From Haemaphysalis longicornis (Eukaryota; Arthropoda; Arachnida; Ixodida; Ixodidae), in NCBI GenBank assembly GCA_013339765.2, contig CM023457.1, positions 26,355,436 to 26,419,435 of the forward strand: a stretch of DNA of 64,000 bases, read 5' to 3'. Below, one piece after another: positions 44,323 through 55,559 of this stretch; the stretch's first letter is position 1, and each line of letters opens with the position of its first letter. A model generated the notes under the pieces. The model was not told the DNA's origin. It did no database searches and saw nothing but the letters and a program-made list of their open reading frames with translations. The position numbers and the translations under genes were made by a program.

Positions 44323-44528
44323 CTCAGTTTCTGCTCGGACACTCCGTGGACGATGTAAGGGTTGAAGAAGCCAGCCGCCACGTCGCCGGTCGTGTGCGGA
44401 CTGAAGTGCTCAGCGAGCACCGTCACCTGGACAGCTGGCGCGAGCTCTTCGGCGATCCGTACCGCTGTACTCATCCCCACGATGCCGGCCCCAACCACGG
44501 CCACCCGGCACTTGGACGGTGACGCCAT
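44323..44528 (-). CDS. D-amino-acid/D-aspartate oxidase, exon 1 (start codon)
   Basis: ATG at 44526-44528; donor GTGGGT at 44317-44322 after AG of an Arg codon. Encodes MASPSKCRVAVVGAGIVGMS: the VVGAGIVG stretch (residues 11-18) is the GxGxxG dinucleotide-binding motif that holds the FAD ADP-moiety at the N-terminus. HTTGDVAAGFFNPY follows (residues 45-58), the family's T-T-S/G-D-V-A-A-G block. No signal peptide, consistent with a peroxisomal enzyme. All ten exons (25959-44528) join in phase except for one base in exon 9; the predicted product is about 354 residues. DAO and DASPO cannot be separated from sequence by eye. Confidence 0.95.
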
Positions 44529-45324
44529 ACTGCAGCGAAGCTGATGAAACAGAGCGCGCCCAGTTGATCGCCGCCATTAAAGACTGTAGTGTTTCTTGGG
44601 CTACTCAAACTCGAACATTTTGGTCTGTCTTGATCTAGTCGGCATCCCTGGATTCAGCCGCCCGGCCAAAACCTAAAAGGAAGTCTTTAACGAGACGTTT
44701 ATACCGGAAAAACTTTTCCAAGGTACTAAATCTGGTAGACAACTCACACTTGTCAACATTATACAGCAAAAAGAAAATACTGGGTATATTTGAGGCGAAA
44801 CATCAATATAAGTGGTGCTTGCAATGTTCTTTTAATTCAAAATAGACATAAGGCGTAATTTTTTGCGCTAGCAAACACAGAAAAGCGTTAGAAACAATGT
44901 TTTACCGCCAAATGCAAAAACAAAACTCGCTGTCAAGTGTGGAGCTCGCGGCTGGAACGCCAGGCGAAACAGCAACAAAACGTCCGGACAGATGCCACGC
45001 CACCGGAGCGAACGCGGGAAAATTGAATTGAAGGACAAACCTCTACTGCATTTATCCCGTTGGGACCGAGAAAGGAAGAGAAAAGCGTGAGATGCGGGTG
45101 TGGGAGAAAGGAGAGGCAGTTAAGTGGCAGGAGCGGCAGACGACTATCACCTTTCGGCAACATTTGCAGCGAAGAGAGCAGATACGCAGCCATTTTTGTT
45201 TTCTTGCTGCCATCACACATCCATTCACTCAATCTGCTTTCGTTCCCAACAAGTCGGCCTGAGACAACTAATAACGCTCACGAGTCTTTCCCCTGCCAAA
45301 CGACAAAAGCTTCTTTTTTTTCAC
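44529..45324. other. Upstream flank of the oxidase gene
   Basis: Probable 5' UTR and promoter region; no TATA box or other element I can assign with confidence. Confidence 0.4.
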
Positions 45325-46440
45325 GGGTGAAAAGCCGCTCGCAGGACGCATACCGGAACCCGCCTTGAAAATTCTACAAGCGAAACCACTCCCACAACTG
45401 CAAATAATTTGGACTCCAGGTCACGAATCCCTCGGGGGTAACGAGGCGGCACACGCCGCTGCCCGCGCTCATTCCCACCCGGCCGTTTCCCACGGGGGCC
45501 CCGGACCCCCATCTGAAGCAACAGTTAAGCTCACCCCACTGCAAACATACGCCGACATACTCGCCCACTACAGGAACGAGCGTCGCAAATACCCATTCCC
45601 CCACCTCAACCTCTCTCGTGATGAAGCTACTACATTCCGGCGACTACACACTAACTCCTACCCGCAAAACACCCTGCTACATGACATGTATCCCCCCCTA
45701 TACCCTGCCACATGCAAATCCTGCCCCCAACCAGGCACCCTGTACCACATGGTATAGGAGTGCCAGCAATCCCTTACCCTCACCCCTAACCCCAACTCTA
45801 CCTATGAGTAGTAAGTGGAGCTGCTGACTAGCTCCATCCGTGCCCTCTCCACCAATCGTCGCTGGTGTGAGAGGTCGGAGCTGGTCAGCAGCTGCTGACC
45901 AGCTCCGACCTCTCACACCAGCGACGATTGGTGGAGAGGGCACGGATGGCCAGCATAGTCCAAGGCATCCCGGACTAAGGAAGCCTCCCACCGGGCGGGT
46001 GCCCAAACATCAGCACCTCGACTCAAATAGTTTATTCATCATCATCACGAGCGAAAATAATACCCAGCATCCCACCCACACCTACCCAGAACCCAGGCTA
46101 CCATATTCTGACGACTACAAACGAACTCTTACCCCCACAATACCCTACTCCATGCAATGTACCCGACCCTTTAACCCCCCCTATTGCAAATACCACCCCC
46201 GGCACCCTACCATCTGGTATGGGGGTGTCAACAAACGCTGTCCCTTACTCCCAATCCCCAACCTACATGCGAGCAGTGGGCGCACGGCTGACCAGCTCCG
46301 ACCTCTCCTCCAGCGTTGCCTGCTGGAGAGGGCCTGGGTGGCCAGCGCAGGCCAGGGTATCCCGGACTAGAGGAAACCCCCCACCAGGCGGGTGCCCAGA
46401 CATCCGCACCTAAGGCTAGCCTAAATAAAGTTTATTTTAT
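45325..46440 (+). mobile_element. Two successive LINE 3' ends
   Basis: First copy: LQIIWTPGHESLGGNEAAHA (about 45398-45460), DEATTFRRLHTNSYPQNTL, CKSCPQPGTLYHMV, a palindrome, then SIVQGIPD-like end near 45975. Second, shorter copy ends with RAWVASAGQGIPD and AATAAAG near 46425. Both belong to the RNase H-bearing LINE group; the tandem arrangement suggests two insertions or a local duplication. Confidence 0.75.
45834..45949. repeat. 116-bp perfect palindrome
   Basis: Two 58-nt arms meet with no spacer at CAGCAG/CTGCTG (45891/45892); every base pairs from CCATCCG to CGGATGG. The right arm is the normal continuation of the LINE, so the left arm is an inverted copy of it. Confidence 0.98.
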
Positions 46441-48509
46441 CTCCTTCTCCTAATCAAAGGATATGCATCATCCGCGAAATTATGGACACACTTAAACATG
46501 TTGTTCGGGCAAGCGGTCGATTTCAAAACGAATAATAGATGATCCTTTAAACTCTACCGCGGACGTAAGACCAAATTGCTTGAATTATCTTCTGTGTCCA
46601 CCATACCCACCCGTATTAGCGAAATCAATCCCCAGCATTTTGTATCCAAAACCAATTTTTCCCTCTGCCTTTTCCAGCCCTTTTCCAGCTCTGCTTTTTT
46701 CCAGCTCGTGAACAATATACAGCTTCTTTCTACCCCCACCGCGACGCATAGCTTACCCTGTTCTGGTGCCGTAGCAAGAGCCGGGCAGGTTTTTTTTTTT
46801 TTTTTTTTCACAGAACATTAAAAAACGCTCTGCTTGGAAGTCAGTGGCCAAAAGAGGACGACAAGAAGCGAAACAAATGACACGTCGTATCGCCCCGGGC
46901 TGTACCTTTTTATCATTTCTTATAAAACCAGGGGGGGGGGGGAAGGGGGGGGGGTTACAGGCAGAGGTATCTCCGATTTATTGTTTACAAGGCGAATGCG
47001 ACAAAATATTTACAGCGCGCCAAACAGGAACGACGAGTGAGGAATGTGACACGGATAGGCTATCCCAACTCGCTCCTCACCCACGAAGCCCTGAGGCTAT
47101 AGAATAAACGTATTTACAGCAGCAGCAACCACAACAACAACAAAACAACAAAACAAGCATTCTTTAGGCTTTGGACACAAGCGTTGCTAAAGCAGTATTT
47201 TTATTCTTTAACTGCTGTAGGAAGTGTTTAAAAGCGATGATCGTTCCTAACGGACCACTTGCAGTTTCAATTAAAAGGCCACAGGATACCTCTTGCTCGT
47301 GCGTGTGCCGGTGATCCGCGATTTCAGACGTTTTTTAAACGAGGCGAGGACTTAGACACTTATACGAGAAGGCATGCATCAGTGTATTTATTGACGCAAC
47401 AAATAACGTCAGTACTCGACGCCCAATCGCCGGCGAATCAGACAGCTTATCAAGCCGTTTGTATCTAGCGGTACATGACACCGTAGCAACAAACGCCCTT
47501 TCCCCTCAATGCGGCGACTCATAAATCTTCTGCCGCTTCTTTCGTACATTGCTTCCTACGCGCAGCTTATGCACAGCATGCATACTCATACTCGAACGGT
47601 CGGACCCGTTGGCAAAGACCAAAACTCATGACTTTTATAAAGATATTGAATAGGACGCGTACATACCTTAGTCGAAGAGTTCAATGCGATGTACTACAAG
47701 GCTTCTGTGAAGCTCACTGTCGGCCCGTTCTTTCCGTTTCTTTTTTTGCGGCGTCTGCTATCCGCTCGGGCGTCTGGTTTCGAGAGACAGGAGAGAGAGA
47801 GAGAGATACGAGCCGTTCATGTGAGGGCTGTAAACAGCCTCTCGACCGCTTATCATTCCTGCCACTTGATCATACGATCCGACTCCATTTTTATTTGTCT
47901 TGACTCGGCATATCGCTCCAGTTCTTCGTCGCTTTACTTTTCTTCTTTCTCATGTTTCTCCACTCACGAGCACAGGGTGGTGTATCAGATAGTAGGATAA
48001 GCCGTCTGGCTCATTGCAAAATGCCCAAAGATTCTGCTGCCAGCACGATAGGGACGTTATCAATAGAGACCGGATTATAGGCAATGGCCTATTTTGTTTA
48101 TTGCGATCCTATCGCACCATTTTGATATATGAGCATGAATGACTGGTTAAAAGGAGGGCTTTCGTATTTTTTTATAGTGCCTATAAATGCCTATTTTGGC
48201 GTTTGTGCCTAAACTCTGCTTACAAGTGCCTATAAATGCCTATTTTCCAAAATCGGCGCCTATATGGACACTATTTAGCCTCAAGCTTTGCTTTCGAGTG
48301 CAGTTTGAGATCATTATTCATGTTACTAAACAAAATTGGTGTTCTAAACTCTGTGGAGTTTAAACTAGTCCTCTCGTACAATCTAGACCTCCAGTTCAAC
48401 CAACTTCCGGAAATCAACAGCTAGCAGCAGTGAAATGGGACACTTATTCTCAGTGACACGAAGCACAGTTTTGAATTAAAAAAACCTCGAGATGGTCCAG
48501 TTTGATATA
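46441..48509. other. Unassigned region
   Basis: Poly-T at 46790-46809, G runs at 46931-46954, CA-rich tracts near 47110-47155. No supported gene. Confidence 0.4.
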
Positions 48510-49242
48510 GGTAGTGTCTATTATCACGGCAACCGTTAGAATTACCTTACCGTCACCGCCACGGTCTCAGTGGCTAAGGCGTTGCCTGCTGAGCACGAGC
48601 GCGGTTTCGAGTCGATGGAGACCTCTCATTGGCGCAGGTAAAGATCCCCAGGTGTCAAAATTAATCCGGAGCCCTACTACGGCGCGCCTCATCGTGCGTT
48701 GCGTCGGCGCGTTAAACCCCCACAATCAATTACCGTCAATCGGGATAAATTCTATGGGAAAATATTCCCTAAAAAGCCGTGTTTGTAGATGCCCGTGTAG
48801 CGCTGTGGTATAGTACTGGCTTTTAAACGAGAAGAGTGAGGTGCAAGCCCGATGCAATGTTCTTTTTTTTTTTTTTTTTGCTTTCGGAATTTTCCGTCAT
48901 CGTAATTTTGTTAATGTTTTTTTTACTCTGGTTTTTACTATATCAAGAGATCGACGCACAGGACTTCTAGAATGTGTTGAATTACGTTTAATACAGGTTG
49001 TGTTCTGTGTAACTGGGCTGGGTTAGATTAGGTTTCTTGCAGTTGGGCTGGATTTGGGTAGGTTCTGATGCGTTCGGTTAGGTTAGGTTACGTTAGGTTG
49101 CGTGAGGTTATGTTATGTTAGGTTAGGTTACTTTGGGACGTAATATTATTCAGCGAATTTTAGGCGAGCCAGCTTTTATGGAAACTGCCGTGAGAATTTC
49201 CCGGGGGTAATTCTCACGGCTGCCGGGAGATTAGACGCAGCA
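48510..49242 (+). mobile_element. TIR element with internal tRNA-like segment, family B, copy 2
   Basis: Starts GGTAGTGTCTATTATCACGG and ends, reversed, TGCTGCGTCTAATCTCCCGG; subterminal CCGTGAGAATTA motifs occur at both ends. Inside are AATATTCCC, a tRNA-like region with GTAGCGCTGTGGTATAGT, a poly-T and GGTTAGGTTA repeats. A SINE (48556-48729) interrupts the left part. The same left-end order is at 21502-21786. Confidence 0.65.
48556..48729 (+). mobile_element. tRNA-derived SINE, internally deleted, with 9-bp target duplication
   Basis: Exact TTACCGTCA at 48547-48555 and 48730-48738. Head TCTCAGTGGCTAAGGCGTTG is retained, the body is shortened, and the 3' end reads GGCGCGTTAAACCCCCACAA then TCAA. 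Inserted into the family B element. Confidence 0.88.
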
Positions 49243-49779
49243 TTTGATATAACTTCCATAATTCTCACATTCTTCCCACTCCGCTCCGCATACTATACAG
49301 ATTTCTTCAAACATGTGCAGTCCCACTCTTGTTTCTAGAAGCTCTATTTTCTACAAGCTTTATAGAAACTCTATTTTCAGCCCAACTGTTGAGCATTGAA
49401 CACGTCCTTTATTAGCAGATGACTTTTATATTGAGGAGCTAACAGAAAAATATCAATACGCAGCTGCATTTCCTTAAACCTTAAAATTCACACTGCCGAC
49501 GGGCTCTAAAATACTCTTTTCCATCAAAAATAGATTCGGACTGCTAAACACCTGTTGAAAAATGCTCTTCAAATGTGTGGAAGTTTGTTCAGCAGTGTTG
49601 GGACGGCTTGATTATACAATTCGGATAATATCCATAATAAAACTTCCAGAGTTCTACCTAACAGTCTTCATGTAAGAATATTAAATTCTAATAATTCGTT
49701 GCCTCTCTTGCGGTTATTATTTGTATCTGTTTTTTTTTTTTTCCGTTCAGTAATTTCATCGCGTCTGGCAGACACGAAG
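49243..49779. other. No recognised feature
   Basis: AT-rich spacer. Confidence 0.4.
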
Positions 49780-50730
49780 CAGCGTTTTTTAAATAAGTTT
49801 TTTCCAACTCTCGAGTATTGCCTCGAATATGCAGGACGTTGTTTGGGACCCCCACACAAAGACGGATTCAGCGCTGCTCGAACGGGTACAAAACGAAAGC
49901 GTTGCTGATTTATTCACAACGCATACAGCAGGCGAGTATCCGTGGACAGAATCTGCGCAGGCGTTCTGACCTACCAACTGCTAGAGTACCCGCCGCAAAT
50001 TACATCGACTTAATGTATTACACAGCCCAATAGGTCAATGGTTATGTCAATTCCAAAGCTTGACTTCAATACCTACCTGAAATTCGTAAATGTCCCCGCC
50101 CCACCCGGAACAAGCCCACCAAAAGCAATCCTAATGCCTTTCACGAGAACAAACCTGCACTCACCGTCTATCCTTTTTTCCCGAAGAACGATAGAGCAGA
50201 ATGAAACACTTTGCCACGCGACGTTACTAACTTAACTAATCAAATGTTTTTTCAACGGCTGTTCAAAATTGTGTATGATTGAAGTGCTAGTCTTGTTCCC
50301 TTCTGTTCTGTTGACTAATGTATTTCACGTGTTAGCTTGCAACCATGCCACTAACGCACACTGCTCGTCTTTGTTTGTTTTTTTTTTTTTGCGCAGTGTT
50401 TTCCTATCTTTACATGGCAACGTGATTTTTTTTTTCGCACTGGGCAATGCGCGTAGTGTACTTTGGTGTTTTGCATTAGACTAGCATGCCGGTTTTATTG
50501 TATACTGTAGGCATCATTTGTAACGAGAATTACTGCTGCTTTGCGAATTGTGGGCCGTGTACTGATTGCGTGCGCTCGTGTCCGTAACACTCTGTAAGCT
50601 TACTGCATTATTGCTTCCCTGTGAACCGCGGGCCGTGTTACTGGTCGCGTGTAAACTCTGTGTTCGTACTCTGCACTGTACCACTCCTGCTCTGGCTGCC
50701 AAAGGGCTAGTATTGAATAAATAATAAAAC
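49780..50730 (+). mobile_element. CR1/L2-like LINE, 3' end
   Basis: Terminal RT region in shifting frames (FPTLEYCLEYA; HTKTDSALLERVQNKS; RTIEQNE) followed by a long 3' UTR ending AATAAATAATAAAACC. Earlier domains are missing. Confidence 0.7.
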
Positions 50731-50820
50731 CAAATATTCTTTTTTCTTGCCTGTTTCAGTACATGTGTTGCTAGAGCAAGCAACCTGGTGCATTTACGAG
50801 TGCGGCGAACTGGGCAAGTT

Positions 50821-50910
50821 GGTGAATGTTCCAGCGCATAAAAGACGAAGAAAAGAAGGGAAAAGCGTGTTTGTGTTTTCTGTCTTCGACTTTTATGCGC
50901 TGTTTTCACC
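50821..50910. repeat. Foldback repeat related to 14062-14174
   Basis: Arms around CAGCGCATAAAAGACGAAGA and its reverse, flanked by GGTGAA and TTCACC. Short loop rich in A and G. Confidence 0.6.
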
Positions 50911-50984
50911 ATGAACTGGTACATTCAACATGAATGTAAGCAGTGCGCTTGTTGAGTTAAGATAATGCATCTTCATTATCTTTA

Positions 50985-51543
50985 GTGATCCCGCATCCCA
51001 GTCATGAGACAGCGATAATTAGAAGGATAAGGATGGGGTGGAGTGCATTCGGCAGGCATTCTCAGATAATGACCGGCAACCTACCATTGTGGTTGAAGAG
51101 GAAAGTGTATAATAGCTGCATCTTACCGGTACTCTCCTACGGGGCAGAAACTTGGAGGCTCACTAAGAGGGTTCAACGACTCAGAGGTCAATGGAGCGGA
51201 AAATGATAGGTGTAACACTAAGGGACAAGAAGAGAGCGGAGTGGGGTCAGGGGAACAAACGCGTGTTAAGGACATACTTAGTAGAATTAAAGAAGAAATG
51301 GACATGTGACAGGGCATGTAATGCGAAGGCAAGATAACCGCTTGGTCATTAAGGGTAACAGAGTGGATCCCTAGAGAAGGCAAGCGTTTGCAGGGGGCGG
51401 CAGAAAGTTAGATGGGCAGATGAGATCAAGAAGTTTGCGGGGATAAATTGGTCGCAGTTGCACAGGACCGGATAATTGGAGATCTTAGGGGAGAGGCCTT
51501 TGCCCTGCAGTGGACGTAGACAGGCTTGGTGATGATATGATGA
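50985..51543 (+). mobile_element. RTE-clade LINE, 3' end
   Basis: Encodes IRRIRMGWSAFGRHSQIM and NSCILPVLSYGAETWRLTK, the RTE C-terminal block, then an untranslated 3' part ending in TGATGATATGATGATAT. It gives the intact order that the inverted copy at 26365-26710 lacks. Confidence 0.82.
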
Positions 51544-52169
51544 TATTCATAAGCTTCAGCAGTTTTCATGTGCCAACTAAACGGCTATGTTGTACTGTTG
51601 GCGCCTTTCTGCCATCGTAAACAATACACATGTTGATTTTCCTGTCCTAGACACGCTGCGCACATCTTCATTGGAAATTATTTGCGTTCGTGTAATATTT
51701 TATCTTTTCTATATTTGCGATGTTGGGGGTCTAAAACGTTACTTTGCCAGCCTATTTTAGGTGCCTAAAACGTGCTTTTTCGTTGCCTAAAAATCCGGCC
51801 TTTAGTTATCAATCAAGTACAGGGAGCCAGAAGCCATGCTGTATGTCGTATGACTTCACACGAAAGGGCGAAAGTACTCGCGTACGCGGAGGAGAGGGGT
51901 TGGTGAGGGGGCTTCGACTCCGCGAAAATTTCGAGCTCGGGAGAGGGGGGTGAAGGCGGCGAGGGATGGCCGAAGCCACTAACTCGTCCGATCATCAAAT
52001 TGAAACTACTCATGAATTATTTCTCTGTCGCAAGCAATCAAGGAAGGATGTAGAAGAAAAGCAGAAAAGTTAACCTGGCTAGAGCCTAGCTTTGTTATCC
52101 TGCAGGTGGGAAAGGGAAAATAGACAAAAAGAGAAAGGAAAGAGGAAAGAAACATTGGAGCATGCAGGT
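51544..52169. other. No recognised feature
   Basis: Spacer with a GGAGGGGTTGG-rich stretch near 51890-51965. Confidence 0.4.
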
Positions 52170-55000
52170 ATGCCCAGCGCTGAAGCACTAAACGTTCAAG
52201 TTCAGTGATTGCCACTGGAGGCTTTCAGTCTATTAAGTTCGTCGCCCGTAGAAAGCGTAAGAGTTCCTTAGTCACCTTCTGAGCGGATGACAGAGAAGGC
52301 CAGTGACACAGAATCTTCTCCTCCGAAAATGGCCGCCGAGAGTCCAGGTTCCTCAGTGCTGACGACAGCTTCTTTCTTTCAGTCGAATAACGTGGGCACT
52401 CGCATAAAACGTGGCGTATCGTCCCCGGCGTGCCGCACGTTTCGCACTACTCACTTGCTGCCATTCCTATTAAGTACGAGTAAGCATTTGTGAATGCCAC
52501 CCCAGCCAGAGACGGCAAAGAAGAGTTGCGTCAGACCGTGGGAGGCTTAGTGGAAGGGGACGTTGCAGGTGCGGGTCAAGGGCACCAATACGTGCACATG
52601 TGAATTCTTCTGTAGATCATTGCGAGATTGTTGTTTCCCGGGCGAGTATGCGGAGGGCCCCAGCTGCGTCCGTTCCTAGACAATGGAATGAGTACAGTCG
52701 TCGCTTTTTGATGCGTCAACCGGGCAGCAGCGTCCGCGCTTTCGTTGCCGGAACTGCCGCACTGACTGAGAAGCCACTGCCGGGTGACATCATGACCCGG
52801 CTGGGCAGCATAGTCGTATACCATTTTTATTTCTCTCAGTAGCTGTTCATGAGGTCCCCGGCACAGGGCGAACTGGAGTGACTGAAGTGCAGGCTTAGAA
52901 TCACACAACATAGCCCATCTCCGGCGTGAACTTTGTTGGATGGTATGAAGATGGATGGCCGTAAGTTCTGTAGCCGTGGAGATTGTAGGATTGGCTATCT
53001 TGAATGTGCTGGTCGGTTTTATTCGTTCGGTATACGCCTCGAGCGCGGCCTGTAGGGGCGCCACCGAAATCCCCCTAGCGGCCCGTTTCGAAAGCAGGCG
53101 CGGGAGTCCGCGCCCCGCTCCCCAGTGCCGCCGCTGCTTTTGCGGCACGTTCACGACTGAGATTTACCGTTTGTGGGCGTTTGAAATTCATGTTTGTGTG
53201 GAGCAGTCACTCTGTTCGCAAATGGGGTGTGTTTACGAGAGTGTAAATGTTTCCGACGCGATCTTAGTGTGGTATTTCCGGTCTGTATAAGCGCCAGTGT
53301 GTGTCACAGGCCAGCGTCGCGGAACCGGCGTATGATGGAGCCGATTGTAGTTACACTGACCTGAATTTACTAGCCGTGTCTCCGTAACCACCGGTTCCTC
53401 AGATGTTCATGCTACGGCTATACACTACGATTTAAATCGGTTTTGTGCGCTTACATAATCAGCGGAGCACTCATACCTGACAGCACACACCAGTTACGTT
53501 TGCCAATATTATACCTCAGATATTGATCACCACCATTTACAAGCCAGTCTGTGTTAATTTCGGGAATATTCAACAAAAGTACGATGGACAATGCATAATT
53601 ATACTCGGGGATCAGCACACGACAGAGTCGTCTTGTCGTGAGGTGCGCGCCCGCAGACCTTCATCTGCTACATATATCCTCTGCGAGCAGCGCGGAGACG
53701 GGCTTACAATATAATCCGCGTCCGCAACTAAATGCTTCTTCGAAATATCGTCATATGGCACAGGGAGCCTGCAGAATAAACCAGAAACTGAAATCAGAGG
53801 GCCTTATCACATACCACACTCTTCCAACGACACCTTTCATCGCTTGTTGAACAGCCTACCCTGTATACTTCCAAAAATGCGTCCGCCGTACGATCAGCTC
53901 TTCGTTGAAGTAGAAAAACAAAGAAAGTGAACGCGAGATTTATGTGTGGGATTACTAAAACGTTCATTGCTTGATTCCGCTCCGCGTCCCCCTCCCCCCC
54001 CCCCCCCCCCCCCCCCCCGATTTCTCGCAAAATAGCAGTGCATTTCGCGTATAGTTGGTCTAGTGAAACCTACCTGGCTTTAGTTTAGACGAACGTCTTT
54101 AGCATTCCAGAAGCTGCATTGTTTTTTTTTTTTTTTCATTTCCGTTAGAGCTATTATGTTTCTAAATTCCGCATTGGCACAGCATTTATTTTTCTGTGGT
54201 TTCATTTCCTTGGTTCTTGCTATATGGCGTGTGTGGGCACATATTTAACGACGCACAGGCTTGGAATATACTTTACATTGTCGCATGGTTTATATTCTTA
54301 TAAAAGGCATAAGTTATTGTCCGGGATTGGGTAATCACATCCCCGAAACATATTTTTCTGCGGCGTATATATGCGAAACGAAGCCGCATTCGTTGTCCAC
54401 GCTGCAAAATGAAGCCAACCTCCTATTTTGCCAGTATCAGGTCTAAACGAGGCGTCAGTAGAATTCATTTGTGCCTGATGTTTTGGAGGTGACATGGGTG
54501 ATATGTTGCTGCCGTCGCCGACGCCCGAAGAGCGGCGACGAAGCGCGCAGAACCGCGTCCCCGGGTAGCTCTTGCAGGCGATGGCGTACTCTACGAAAAC
54601 GCAGCTGCTTTTTAAGTGACCTAAACGTACTGTTTGCCTATAGTCGTCGCCATAACAAGTTTTTTTAGGGCGCGGAAAGGCGAAAAAAAGCGAAATAGAA
54701 CCAAAACACTGCACGAGCCCCTATCAGTCACGCAGCGCAAATCCCGTCAACGCCGCGGAGAAGTGGCGGCAGGCGGCGCAGCGATCGCGAAGCTCGAGGC
54801 GTATAATAACAGCAACCGCCAGAGCCGACGATGTTACTTGAGCCATCGGTGTATATATGGGTTCCGGTCGCTCGTATGTCCCGTGTCAGTAATGTCCAAA
54901 GTTAGCTGTTGCAAGGGTCGGTATGGGAAGATCGCGTTTTTTCTTTACTGCTGGAATATCTAGGCACTCTCGAAGCTGCATCACACCACCCCAGTCTCAC
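52170..55000 (-). mobile_element. RNase H-bearing LINE, minus copy, split by a 1.75 kb insertion
   Basis: Minus strand from about 55000: ECLDIPAVKKKRDLPIP and IYTDGSSNIVGSGG (about 54830-54990), insertion at 53044-54792, then TSTFKIANPTISTATELTAI, LCDSKPALQSLQFALC, GSSGNESADAAARL (about 52740-53030) and the C-terminal Cys/His segment near 52400-52500. Same family as the plus copy at 61690-62820. Belongs to the outer part of the inverted duplication. Confidence 0.8.
53044..54792. mobile_element. Unclassified 1749-bp insertion in the LINE
   Basis: Flanked by CTCGAG on both sides (53038-53043, 54793-54798). Removing insert and one copy restores an open LINE frame through the palindrome TATACGCCTCGAGGCGTATA. 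Ends are GC-rich (CGCGGCCTGTAGGGGCGCC; CGCCGCGGAGAAGTGGCGG); the interior has a 26-bp C run (53993-54018) and AT-rich DNA. No protein, TIR or LTR recognised. Confidence 0.6.
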
Positions 55001-55559
55001 TGGTCGGGCCTCATTAGGGGTTGTGTGTTACACAGACGGGGAGGTGGCTACGACGCGGTAGGAAAACAGACACTCCCATGTGTGTTTCGCTGTAGATAAA
55101 TCTCGAGCCCTTTTAAGTTTACGTTAATTGGCTAGGAAGCATACCTCAATCGCAATTACAAACAAAACTGGTTTGCTAAAAATTTTGTGCACCTCGTCGA
55201 CTGCGCCCAGCTTCGCAGGCCATCCATCTTCGCAGAATGGAAGGGCACTAATTTTTGTGGTTGCCGCTAATGGCACGCAGATACACACATAACGGGACAT
55301 TCCGGTCCCGAGTTGATTCACATTCTTCTTGCAGTATTTTCCGCCTGCACAAATGCAAATAACGGGGATTATGATGATGATGTTAATGAACAAGAAGATG
55401 CAGGTCGCTTGTTTGTTACCACAGATCGCATATTTATTACAAAAAGCGCGTGAAACAGGGCATTGTAGTTCATACATGCTAGCGTCTACCGTCTGCCAAA
55501 GTTAGCCCTGGCAGTTGTCCCTCTGGCGTCTGGATGTGTTCCTGTATTCACACTCGCTA

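Noticed and set aside
45840..46370. 176-codon plus frame as a host gene
   Set aside because: It starts inside the palindrome and continues through LINE tail sequence.
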